The translations under genes were made by a program, and so were the position numbers. From positions 1 to 64,000 of the forward strand of contig JAYNHP010000008.1 in the NCBI GenBank assembly GCA_038108155.1: a DNA stretch of 64,000 bases. Direction: 5' to 3'. Below the pieces are notes generated by a model. The model saw only the letters and a program-made list of their open reading frames with translations. It did no database searches and was not told the origin of the DNA. The first letter of the stretch is position 1, and each line of letters begins with the position of its first letter. The DNA is from MED-G20 sp038108155 (GTDB lineage Bacteria; Bacteroidota; Bacteroidia; Flavobacteriales_D; Parvicellaceae). Shown in pieces: positions 54,473 through 62,752 of this stretch.

Positions 54473-55126
54473 TTATGCATCCTTTTTTGATTCTTCAGAA
54501 GATTTTTCTTCTGTACTAGCTCCTTCGGTTCCTTCTGCTCCTTCAGTTGTTTCTTCTTCCTCTTCTTCCTCTTCTAGAACAACAGCTCTAGCCATTTGAA
54601 CACCAACAATTACTGCATTTTCTGGGTCAAAAAACTTAAGTCCAGAAATATTTAAATCTGCTACTCTAATTTTGTCTCCAATTTTAAGAGGTGTAATATC
54701 AATTTTAACAGCATCTGGCATATCTTTTAAAAGTCCCATAACTTTTAGTTTTCTAAAATTCTGAGATAAATTTCCGCCATTTCTAACTCCTTTTGAAAAG
54801 CCTTCCAATCTAACAGGAAGATTTATCTTAAATGGTTTGCTGTCGCTTATTTCTAAAAAATCTAAATGTAAAATTCTATCTGTTACAGGATGGGTCTGGG
54901 CCTCCTGCAAAATGACTCTTAATTTCTTACCTTCAATTTCTAATTCTACAAGATAAACATTTGGGGTAAAGACAAGTTTTTTTGCGTCGTTTTCTAAAAC
55001 TGAGAAATGAATTTGTTTCTCTCCTCCATAAACTACTGCTGGTACACTGCCACCTTTTCTTAGGATGTTAGCACCTTTTTTTCCTACGTTCTCTCTGGGA
55101 GAACCGCTCAATGATACTGTTTTCAT
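54473..55126 (-). CDS. rplY: 50S ribosomal protein L25 (CTC type)
   Basis: A 217-residue CTC-type L25 that binds 5S rRNA. The N-terminal L25 domain (about 1-90) contains GSPRENVGKKGANILRKGG and VPAVVYGG; a beta-domain follows, then an acidic tail from about 185 (E/T/S/G-rich, including eight consecutive glutamates). The tail is typical of Bacteroidota L25. Between prs and pth. Confidence 0.95.
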   Translation of the reverse strand: MKTVSLSGSPRENVGKKGANILRKGGSVPAVVYGGEKQIHFSVLENDAKKLVFTPNVYLVELEIEGKKLRVILQEAQTHPVTDRILHLDFLEISDSKPFKINLPVRLEGFSKGVRNGGNLSQNFRKLKVMGLLKDMPDAVKIDITPLKIGDKIRVADLNISGLKFFDPENAVIVGVQMARAVVLEEEEEEEETTEGAEGTEGASTEEKSSEESKKDA

Positions 55127-55147
55127 ATTTGTTATTTATTTTATTTA

Positions 55148-56086
55148 TTAATTGCCAAACAAAAAATGTTTGCTAATAGATTTAAAACTAATGTGCTGCT
55201 TCATTATTTCAGAAAAAAGATCTGCTACAGAAAGCACTTTTATTTTTGAATTTTCTTTTTTAAGTTCAATAGTATTGGTAACAACCAATTCCTTAAGAAT
55301 ACTATCTTCAATTCTTTGATGTGCAGGTCCAGAAAGTATGGCATGAGTACAACAAGCAGATACAGATTTGGCTCCATAATCTATAAACAGTTGAGCTGAC
55401 TTTGTAAGTGTGCCAGCTGTATCTATCATATCATCAATTATCACAACATCTTTACCTTTAACATCTCCAATTATTGTCATATCAGAAATTTCATTTGCTT
55501 TTTTTCTTTGCTTGTAACAAAGTGCTAAATCAACATTTAGAAACTTTGCATAAGCATTTGCTCTTTTAGAACCGCCAGCATCAGGTGCAGCAATAATGAG
55601 ATTATCTAAGTCTTTAGTTTTAAGGTAAGGAGCAAATAATGTAGAAGCAAATAAATGATCCACCGGAACTTCAAAAAACCCTTGAATTTGATCTGCATGT
55701 AAGTCCATTGTCATAACTCTATTTACACCAGCTGTAACTAACATATTGGCTACTAACTTTGCTCCAATTGCAACTCTAGGTTGGTCTTTTCTATCTTGTC
55801 TAGCCCATCCAAAGTAAGGCAAAACAGCTACAATTTTATGTGCTGAAGCTCTCTTAGCTGCATCTATCATAAGTAACATTTCCATCAAATTTTCTTGAGG
55901 TGGAATAGTACTTTGGATGATAAATACGTCACAGCCACGAACAGTTTCTTTTATAGACACTCCAAATTCACCATCACTAAATTTTTGAAGTTCAACTTCG
56001 CCTAACTCTTGGCCATAACTTTTGGCTATTTGTTTTGCTAAAGGCTCAGATGCAGAACATGCTAATATTTTGACTTTATGCGACAT
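55148..56086 (-). CDS. prs: ribose-phosphate pyrophosphokinase
   Basis: A 312-residue enzyme making PRPP from ribose 5-phosphate and ATP. It has SDGEFGVSIKETVRG, the PYFGWARQDRKDQPRVAI flexible ATP loop, MDLHADQIQGFF and the PRPP-binding VVIIDDMIDTAGT. First gene of prs-rplY-pth, divergent from tRNA-Leu. Confidence 0.96.
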   Translation of the reverse strand: MSHKVKILACSASEPLAKQIAKSYGQELGEVELQKFSDGEFGVSIKETVRGCDVFIIQSTIPPQENLMEMLLMIDAAKRASAHKIVAVLPYFGWARQDRKDQPRVAIGAKLVANMLVTAGVNRVMTMDLHADQIQGFFEVPVDHLFASTLFAPYLKTKDLDNLIIAAPDAGGSKRANAYAKFLNVDLALCYKQRKKANEISDMTIIGDVKGKDVVIIDDMIDTAGTLTKSAQLFIDYGAKSVSACCTHAILSGPAHQRIEDSILKELVVTNTIELKKENSKIKVLSVADLFSEIMKQHISFKSISKHFLFGN

Positions 56087-56205
56087 TGGGGTTGCAAATG
56101 TAATTGAATTTCCATAAATATTAAATAATTACTGCACCATTTATGGATTGATCTATGAATTTATTTTGCTAGAATAAAAACATAAACTAAATTCGCCAAT
56201 CACTT

Positions 56206-56287
56206 GCCGAAGTGGCGGAACTGGTAGACGCGCACGACTCAAACTCGTGTGCCTTAGGGCGTGTGGGTTCGATTCCCACCTTCGGTA
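56206..56287 (+). tRNA. tRNA-Leu (anticodon CAA)
   Basis: An 82-base cloverleaf: acceptor GCCGAAG pairs with CTTCGGT (one G-U at the end) and discriminator A at 56287. The anticodon stem CACGA/TCGTG encloses CTCAAAC, giving anticodon CAA (56240-56242) for codon UUG. A variable arm of the leucine class and the T-arm GTGGG-TTCGATT-CCCAC follow. CCA is not encoded. Confidence 0.97.
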
Positions 56288-56740
56288 CTATTAAACCAAG
56301 ATATCATAGAAAAGCAACTAAAATATGATTTAGCCTATTTAAAAATGGCACATGAGTGGGGTAATTTATCTCATTGTGAAAGAAAAAAAGTAGGTGCTAT
56401 AATTGTTAAAAACAAAATGATTATTTCAGATGGGTTTAATGGTACTCCATCTGGATTTGACAATAACTGCGAAGACGAAAATGGAGATACAAATTGGTAT
56501 GTACTTCATGCTGAAGCCAATGCAATTTTAAAAGTTGCAAAAAGTACTAATAGTTGCCTTGATGCCACTCTATATCTTACACTATCTCCTTGTAAAGAAT
56601 GTGCAAAATTAATTCACCAGTCAGGAATTAAAAGACTGGTCTATTCTAAACAATATAAAGATCTCTCAGGATTAAAATTTCTCGAAAAGGCTCAAATAGA
56701 AATTCAGCATATCAAACTACAAGATTTTGAAAAAAAATAA
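56261..56740 (+). CDS. dCMP/cytidine deaminase family protein
   Basis: A zinc-dependent deaminase of the dCMP deaminase (ComEB-like) family, which converts dCMP to dUMP. Zinc ligands are HAE in VLHAEANAIL and PCKEC in LSPCKECAKL. The conserved family N-terminus (KQLKYDLAYLKMAHEWG) is encoded, yet the only ATG that could serve is inside it (56345) and the only other canonical start in frame is GTG at 56261, inside the tRNA T-arm. The GTG is given as the start because it is the first canonical codon preserving the domain, but initiation at ATA/ATC (56303-56308) may be real. Overlaps the protease gene by 14 bases. Confidence 0.85.
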   Translation: MWVRFPPSVLLNQDIIEKQLKYDLAYLKMAHEWGNLSHCERKKVGAIIVKNKMIISDGFNGTPSGFDNNCEDENGDTNWYVLHAEANAILKVAKSTNSCLDATLYLTLSPCKECAKLIHQSGIKRLVYSKQYKDLSGLKFLEKAQIEIQHIKLQDFEKK

Positions 56741-58265
56741 TCAGCTGCCGTTATTTATTCTGGTTCTATTTATTGGTTTTTTTTCCAGTTTAACCTACTG
56801 GATTGGAATAAATCAGGGAAAAGTATTGTCTACAGAAATAAATCAAAACAAATGGACAAGTATTAATGTTGTTTTAGACAATTTAATGAATAACTATGTA
56901 GACTCCTTAGATTCATATGAACTATCAGAAAAATCTATTACTAACATTTTAAAAGATTTAGATCCTCATTCTTCTTTTATACCTGCTAAAAAAAGACTTA
57001 GTGTAAATGAGTCACTAGTTGGTCACTTTGGAGGAATTGGTATTAGATTTATGATCTACAACGATACACTTACAATTGTAGATGTAATTGAAGGTGGTCC
57101 ATCTAAGTTAGCTGGCCTTAAAAAGAGAGATAGAATAATTAAAATTGAAGGTGAAAATTTTGCAGGTGTAGGGATAAAAAATGAAGATGTACTAAAAAGA
57201 CTAAAAGGAGAAGTAGGTAGTGAAGTAAATATTACTGTACTAAATCCAAATAATGAAATTGTAAAACATAGGTTAATAAGAGGATCTATTCCACTTAAAT
57301 CCATATCGGCTAGTACCATAATTAAAAACAATATTGGATACATCAAATTAAGTTCGTTTTCTAATTCATCCGACTTAGAATTTAAAAATGCAATTATTGA
57401 ACTGAAAAATCAAGGAATGGAAAAACTCATTTTTGATTTAAGGTTCAACGGAGGAGGATATCTTCATCAGGCTATAAATATTTCCGATGAATTTTTAAAA
57501 AAAGATCAACTAATTGTTTATACTGAAGGTGCTCATTCAAAAAAAAGATCGTTTTATTCAAGATCTAAAGGTTTGTTTGAAAATGGAGAATTAGTAATTT
57601 TAGTCAACAGTTCTACTGCCTCTGCAAGTGAAATTGTAAGTGGGGCTATACAAGATAACAAGAGAGGTAAAATTCTAGGTCGAAGAACTTTTGGCAAAGG
57701 GTTAGTACAACAACCAATAATGTTACCTGACTCTTCCGAATTGAGAATAACCACATCAAGATACTACACACCATCGGGAAAATGTATACAAAAACCTTAT
57801 GGAGATGACATTGACTACGACAATGATATTTTAGAAAGAATAGAAAGCGGTGAACTAACACAAGAGGACTCTATTTTTGACAAAAGTATTTTCAAAGGAG
57901 GAATATTACCAGACATTTATTCGCCAATTGATACCCTGGGATATAGCGAGGCCATTAATGATATAATTTATACTAGAAAATGGAGAGATTTCTGTTTTAG
58001 TTACTTCGAAAAATTTCCAAATTCCAAGACATTAGACACCAAAGATTATTACCATAATTTTAAAGTAAAAACTAAAGAACTTGAAAAATATTTAGAGGAA
58101 AATGGTAAACAAATTAAAAGTTATACGCCAAAAGAAATTTCGGATTTAAAATGGAGTTTAATGGTGGAATTAAGTAGTTATTACTATTCAGATCAGTCGC
58201 GATACATATTAAATACTTTTAAAGATAGTGATATAAAAAAAGCCATTGAAGAAATGTCAAATTAG
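56727..58265 (+). CDS. S41 family C-terminal processing peptidase (CtpA-like)
   Basis: A 512-residue periplasmic serine protease: an N-terminal membrane anchor or signal (LPLFILVLFIGFFSSLTYWIG), a PDZ domain (about 88-175, GHFGGIGIRFM), then the S41 domain with NGGGYL, the serine region NSSTASASEIVSGAIQ and the lysine in GRRTFGKGLVQ. It cleaves C-terminal parts of exported proteins. Starts within the end of the deaminase gene. Confidence 0.93.
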   Translation: MKKNNQLPLFILVLFIGFFSSLTYWIGINQGKVLSTEINQNKWTSINVVLDNLMNNYVDSLDSYELSEKSITNILKDLDPHSSFIPAKKRLSVNESLVGHFGGIGIRFMIYNDTLTIVDVIEGGPSKLAGLKKRDRIIKIEGENFAGVGIKNEDVLKRLKGEVGSEVNITVLNPNNEIVKHRLIRGSIPLKSISASTIIKNNIGYIKLSSFSNSSDLEFKNAIIELKNQGMEKLIFDLRFNGGGYLHQAINISDEFLKKDQLIVYTEGAHSKKRSFYSRSKGLFENGELVILVNSSTASASEIVSGAIQDNKRGKILGRRTFGKGLVQQPIMLPDSSELRITTSRYYTPSGKCIQKPYGDDIDYDNDILERIESGELTQEDSIFDKSIFKGGILPDIYSPIDTLGYSEAINDIIYTRKWRDFCFSYFEKFPNSKTLDTKDYYHNFKVKTKELEKYLEENGKQIKSYTPKEISDLKWSLMVELSSYYYSDQSRYILNTFKDSDIKKAIEEMSN

Positions 58266-58291
58266 TATATTAAGTCATATTTTTAATCAAA

Positions 58292-60049
58292 ATGTATAGA
58301 ACACACAATAACGGACAATTAAGAATTGAGGATGTCAATCAAAAGGTCAAATTATGCGGATGGGTCCAAAAATCAAGAGATTTAGGAGGAATGACATTTA
58401 TTGACCTTAGAGATCGGTATGGAATTACACAGTTGGCATTTAACGAAACATTAGACAAGACTCTTTCTGTCAAAGCAAGGAAATTAAATCGAGAATGGGT
58501 TATTGAAGTTGAAGGAATTGTAAAAGAAAGAAGTAATAAGAATTTAAAAATTGATACTGGAGAAATTGAGATAGAGGTAGATAAATTTACTGTTTTAAAC
58601 GAGTCCAAAACACCTCCTTTTACCATTGAAGAAGAAACAGATGGCGGAGAAGAGTTAAGAATGAAATATAGATTTTTGGATTTGAGAAGAACCCCTTTAC
58701 AAGAAAATTTAGCGCTTAGAAGTGAAATGAGTATTGAAATTCGAAATTTCTTTCACCAAAATAATTTTTTAGAAATTGAAACTCCTTATTTAATAAAATC
58801 TACACCAGAAGGAGCTCGTGATTTTGTAGTGCCAAGCAGAATGAATAAGCAACAGTTTTACGCACTTCCCCAATCTCCCCAAACATTTAAACAGCTTCTC
58901 ATGGTAAGCGGCTACGATCGTTATTTTCAAATTGTAAAATGTTTTAGAGACGAGGACTTGAGATCTGATAGACAGCCGGAATTTACTCAAATTGATTGTG
59001 AGATGGCTTTTGTAAATCAACAAGAAGTTTTAGATACTTTTGAAGGATTAATTAAATTTCTTTTCAAAAAAATTTTAAAAAAAGATTTTCCAAAACCATT
59101 TCCAGTTATTTCTTATAGCGATGCAATTGAAAAATATGGTTCTGATAAACCTGACCTAAGATTTGAAATGGAATTGTCCTACTTAGAAGACCTTGCAAAA
59201 GGAAAAGGCTTTAAAATTTTTGATGAATCTGAATCTATAGTTGCAATAAGTGTTCCAGGTGCTGCCGAATATTCAAGAAAAAAATTAGATGAACTGACCA
59301 ATTGGGTAAAAAGACCACAAATAGGAGCAAAAGGTCTTGTTTATGTAAAATACAATGAAGATCAAACTTTCAAATCATCTGTAGATAAGTTTTACGATCC
59401 ATCTCATTTAAAACAGTGGGCTGAAAGATGTGGTGCCAATCCCGGAGATTTACTTTTGATATTAAGCGGTAAAAAATCAACTGTTCAAGCTCAAATGAAT
59501 GAACTAAGATTATTGATGGGAAGTCGTCTCGGTCTAAGAGATCCAAAAGTTTTCAAGCCTGTTTGGGTGGTTGATTTTCCACTTTTAGAAAAAGATGAAT
59601 TAAGTAATAGTTTTCATGCAATGCATCATCCATTTACTTCCCCAAAAACAGGTGATTTAACTATGTTAGAAACCAATCCTGAAAATGTGAGAGCTAACGC
59701 CTATGACTTGGCTATTAACGGAGTTGAAGTTGGTGGTGGGTCTATAAGAATTCACGATAGAAAAATTCAGGAGAAAATGTTTGAGATTCTTGGCTTTAGC
59801 AAAAAAGAAGCCGAAGCTCAATTTGGATTTTTAATGAGTGCATTTGAATATGGAGCTCCTCCTCATGGTGGAATTGCCTTTGGATTTGACAGGCTTTGTG
59901 CCCTGTTTGGTGGTAAAGACAATATTAGAGAGTTTATTGCATTCCCCAAAAATAATCAAGGCAGAGATGTTATGATTGAGGCGCCCTCGGAGATTGATCA
60001 AGCACAACTTGAAGAGCTAGAAATTAGCCTTCCAAAACTAAAAGACTAA
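58292..60049 (+). CDS. aspS: aspartate--tRNA ligase
   Basis: A 585-residue bacterial-type class II synthetase: an OB-fold anticodon-binding N-terminus (about 15-110, VKLCGWVQKSRDLGG), motif 2 FRDEDLRSDRQPEFTQID, a GAD insertion, and motif 3 GIAFGFDRLCALFGG near the C-terminus. It attaches aspartate to tRNA-Asp. Its end overlaps by four bases the convergent flippase-like gene. Confidence 0.97.
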   Translation: MYRTHNNGQLRIEDVNQKVKLCGWVQKSRDLGGMTFIDLRDRYGITQLAFNETLDKTLSVKARKLNREWVIEVEGIVKERSNKNLKIDTGEIEIEVDKFTVLNESKTPPFTIEEETDGGEELRMKYRFLDLRRTPLQENLALRSEMSIEIRNFFHQNNFLEIETPYLIKSTPEGARDFVVPSRMNKQQFYALPQSPQTFKQLLMVSGYDRYFQIVKCFRDEDLRSDRQPEFTQIDCEMAFVNQQEVLDTFEGLIKFLFKKILKKDFPKPFPVISYSDAIEKYGSDKPDLRFEMELSYLEDLAKGKGFKIFDESESIVAISVPGAAEYSRKKLDELTNWVKRPQIGAKGLVYVKYNEDQTFKSSVDKFYDPSHLKQWAERCGANPGDLLLILSGKKSTVQAQMNELRLLMGSRLGLRDPKVFKPVWVVDFPLLEKDELSNSFHAMHHPFTSPKTGDLTMLETNPENVRANAYDLAINGVEVGGGSIRIHDRKIQEKMFEILGFSKKEAEAQFGFLMSAFEYGAPPHGGIAFGFDRLCALFGGKDNIREFIAFPKNNQGRDVMIEAPSEIDQAQLEELEISLPKLKD

Positions 60050-61002
60050 TTTTCTTTTTTAATAGCTATAAGAGAAATTATTCCAAGTAAGATCATAAAT
60101 ATAGTTTGAGAGGACCACATTAGCATTCCAAAAGACTTAGCAACTTGACCATCGTATCCATAAAGCTCAATTAAGGCGGAAGCAACCATTATTGGGTAAA
60201 GTCCAATTCCACCTGGTGTAGCACCAATGGCAATTGTTCCTGCGATAAAACAAGCAAACACAGCATTAATAGTAATATTTTCAATATCTGGTAGTGCCAA
60301 GGCCGTTATCCATAACATTGAAATATAGCAAGCCCAAATAAAAAAAGTATGAATTAAAAAACCAAATTTATTCTTCAACCTTAATATGGCTGTAGCACCT
60401 TGAATTATTCCCTTTAAAAAATCTACAACTTTAACTCTAACTTTCTTAACACCTATTAAAATTCCTATGAAAATAATTCCAAAAATCAATAAAGAAGGAA
60501 GCAAATATGGATTTGAAGAGCTATTAGATATTTGTCTAAGCTCATTAAATTTATCTTGATCTGCTTGAAATAAAAATGCAATAAAAAATACCAAACCAAA
60601 CATTATAAGATCTATTACTCTTTCAATGACAATAGTTCCAAAAATTTGATCTGATTTGGTTTTTTGATACCTACTGAAATAGGCTGCTCTAGCCAATTCA
60701 CCTGATCTTGGAATGGTTAAATTAATAATGTAACCAATCATGACACTGTGATACATTAGGCTTAATTTTGGTTTTAAGTCTAATGTTTCGAGCAAGTATT
60801 TCCATCTATATGCCCTACTTAGGTGTGAACAAAAAGCTATTATTAAAGCAGCTAAAACCCATCCATAATTAGCTTCTGATAAAGATTTTAAAAAATATTC
60901 TTTTTCTGTTTCTGTAGAATTTGAAACAAAATACCAAGTTAAATATACTCCAATAGCAATGGGCAGAGAAATCTTTAGGGTCTTAATTAGCTTGTTTTTC
61001 AT
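60046..61002 (-). CDS. flippase-like membrane protein (UPF0104 / LPG synthase transmembrane domain)
   Basis: A 318-residue membrane protein with about eight hydrophobic segments and the family pattern LSRAYRWKYLLETL, NLTIPRSGELARAAYFSRY and GTIVIERVIDLIMF, plus GATPGGIGLYPI. It belongs to the membrane domain of lysylphosphatidylglycerol synthases/flippases without the synthase domain. It could move lipids or glycolipids across the membrane; the substrate is unknown. Overlaps panC by four bases. Confidence 0.88.
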   Translation of the reverse strand: MKNKLIKTLKISLPIAIGVYLTWYFVSNSTETEKEYFLKSLSEANYGWVLAALIIAFCSHLSRAYRWKYLLETLDLKPKLSLMYHSVMIGYIINLTIPRSGELARAAYFSRYQKTKSDQIFGTIVIERVIDLIMFGLVFFIAFLFQADQDKFNELRQISNSSSNPYLLPSLLIFGIIFIGILIGVKKVRVKVVDFLKGIIQGATAILRLKNKFGFLIHTFFIWACYISMLWITALALPDIENITINAVFACFIAGTIAIGATPGGIGLYPIMVASALIELYGYDGQVAKSFGMLMWSSQTIFMILLGIISLIAIKKEN

Positions 61003-61826
61003 TGATTGAGTGCAATATTATCAATTAACCTAATACCGCCCAAGTTTGTTGCAGTAAATGCTCTCCAGCTTCTAAACTTATCACCATTGTTTAGTAAATC
61101 ATCAGAATGTCTAATTTCAAAATATTCTGGTTCAGAAAATTCTGCTAACTTTTTTAGGCATATTTTTTCTAGTTCTTCTCTATTTAAAAAATTAAAATTC
61201 TCTTTGCAGTATTTAAGAATTCTATATATCTCTTTTGCTTTTTCAAAATCTTTGGAGGAGAGTCTACTATTTCTAGAGCTCATTGCTAAGCCAACTTGTT
61301 CTCTTTGGGTAGGACACATAATTATTTCAATTTGTGGAAAATAAACCCTGGCTAATTCAGAAATAATTAAATACTGTTGGTAATCTTTTTCACCAAAAAA
61401 TGCATAATTGGGATTTATTAATTTAAAAAATATATTCACTACTCTAACTACTCCTTGAAAATGACCCTTTCTTCTAGTTCCTTCCAATACGCTATCTAGG
61501 GTTCCTAAAGCTAACTTTATAGGTTTTTCATTTTTGTATAGAGCATCATAATCTGGACAAAAGACAAGATCGACCTCCTGGTGTTCTAAAATCATTAAAT
61601 CTTCTTTAAGACTAACTGGATAGTTTTTAAGATCAGTGGGATTATTAAATTGAGTAGGATTTACAAATATAGATACTATTGTAAAATCCGCTTTTTTCTG
61701 AGATTCATTAATTAGCGAAAGGTGTCCACGGTGTAGAAAACCCATAGTGGGTACAAATCCAATTGACCTGTTGGATTCAGTAGATAAAGCTTCATTTAGT
61801 TCTTGGAGTTGTCTTACTACTTGCAT
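60999..61826 (-). CDS. panC: pantoate--beta-alanine ligase PanC
   Basis: A 275-residue synthetase joining pantoate and beta-alanine in pantothenate (coenzyme A) synthesis. FVPTMGFLHRGHLSLI (about 24-39) is the ATP-binding HxGH motif; FVNPTQFNNPTDL, GEKDYQQYLI and SSRNSRL complete the signature. In Bacteroidota panC is often followed or faced by the glycogen-synthase-like gene, as here. Confidence 0.96.
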   Translation of the reverse strand: MQVVRQLQELNEALSTESNRSIGFVPTMGFLHRGHLSLINESQKKADFTIVSIFVNPTQFNNPTDLKNYPVSLKEDLMILEHQEVDLVFCPDYDALYKNEKPIKLALGTLDSVLEGTRRKGHFQGVVRVVNIFFKLINPNYAFFGEKDYQQYLIISELARVYFPQIEIIMCPTQREQVGLAMSSRNSRLSSKDFEKAKEIYRILKYCKENFNFLNREELEKICLKKLAEFSEPEYFEIRHSDDLLNNGDKFRSWRAFTATNLGGIRLIDNIALNQ

Positions 61827-61861
61827 TACTTATATTAACTCAATTAAAGCTACTATAAATG

Positions 61862-61893
61862 TTGGTTTTATGTGTTTTTTTTTTATATTTTTG
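61862..61893 (+). promoter_or_regulatory. promoter for the glycogen-synthase-like gene (TTG-N21-TATTTTTG)
   Basis: TTG at 61862-61864 is followed after 21 bases by TATTTTTG (61886-61893), both elements of the Bacteroidota promoter. The leader to the ATG at 61928 would be about 30 bases. Same 21-base spacing as the HD-lpx promoter in this window. The element also argues against the upstream ATG at 61859 as start. Confidence 0.6.
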
Positions 61894-61927
61894 TAGCTCA
61901 TTATTTTTAAGCAGGAGATTAGTAGTT

Positions 61928-62752
61928 ATGGAAAAAAGTAAAATTCTTTATGTCACCCAAGAAATCGATCCGTTTTTAATTGAATCAGAAATTTCAAGTC
62001 TTGTAAGAAAAGTCGCCCAAGGAGTTCATGAAGCAGACAAAGAAATTAGAATTTTTATGCCACGGTTTGGAGTCATCAACGAAAGGAGACACCAGCTTCA
62101 CGAAGTAATTAGGCTATCTGGAATGAATTTAATTGTTAATGACTACGATCATCCTCTAATCATTAAAGTTGCATCTATTCCGCAGATTAGAATTCAAGTA
62201 TATTTTATTGATAATGAAGAATATTTCAAGAAGAAGTTCTTGTTTAAAGATGCTAAAGGAAAATACTTTAAAGATAATGACGAAAGATCTATGTTTTTCT
62301 GCAGGGGAGTTTTGGAAACAGTTAAAAAACTTGGATGGATGCCTGATATTGTTCATTGTCATGGATGGATGACAGCATTAATGCCGGTCTACTTAAAATC
62401 CATTTATGCTAATGATCCTCATTTTTCGGGAGCAAAAGTAATTTACAGCATTTATAATAGAGACGAAAAACTCAAATTTTCTAAGAATTTAGATGCCAAA
62501 CTAGAATTTGACGAAATCCCAATGTCAGAAATTGACATTAATGGCTCTGTCGGTGTAAATAAATTTCATGAAATAGCAGTTCAATGGAGTGATGCTATTG
62601 GAATTTGTAGTCCTGAAATTGATAATTCATTAATGGAGATTATCAAAGTCTCTAAAAAACCACTACTTGAGCACCATGAAGAAGAGCAAACAATCGATGC
62701 GCATCAAGATTTTTATGACACAGTTCTTAGTGAAAATGGAGTTCTTGCTTAG
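61928..62752 (+). CDS. glycogen/starch synthase-like protein, N-terminal catalytic domain only
   Basis: A 274-residue protein resembling the N-terminal half of GT5 glycogen/starch synthases. It has ILYVTQEIDPFL at the start, a nucleotide-sugar-fold pattern, and DIVHCHGWMTALMPVYLK, the segment containing the conserved HxHGW. The C-terminal GT-B half carrying the nucleotide-sugar site is missing, so synthase activity is doubtful. Short versions next to panC are common in Bacteroidota, so this is probably a stable variant and not a fresh truncation. The start at 61928 was chosen from the promoter position; an upstream start would lie at the promoter. Confidence 0.85.
   Translation: MEKSKILYVTQEIDPFLIESEISSLVRKVAQGVHEADKEIRIFMPRFGVINERRHQLHEVIRLSGMNLIVNDYDHPLIIKVASIPQIRIQVYFIDNEEYFKKKFLFKDAKGKYFKDNDERSMFFCRGVLETVKKLGWMPDIVHCHGWMTALMPVYLKSIYANDPHFSGAKVIYSIYNRDEKLKFSKNLDAKLEFDEIPMSEIDINGSVGVNKFHEIAVQWSDAIGICSPEIDNSLMEIIKVSKKPLLEHHEEEQTIDAHQDFYDTVLSENGVLA

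Noticed and set aside
56095..56102. TAnnTTTG match (TACATTTG on the minus strand) just before prs
   Set aside because: Only about 8 bases from the prs start, with no -33 element; chance match is likely at this base composition.
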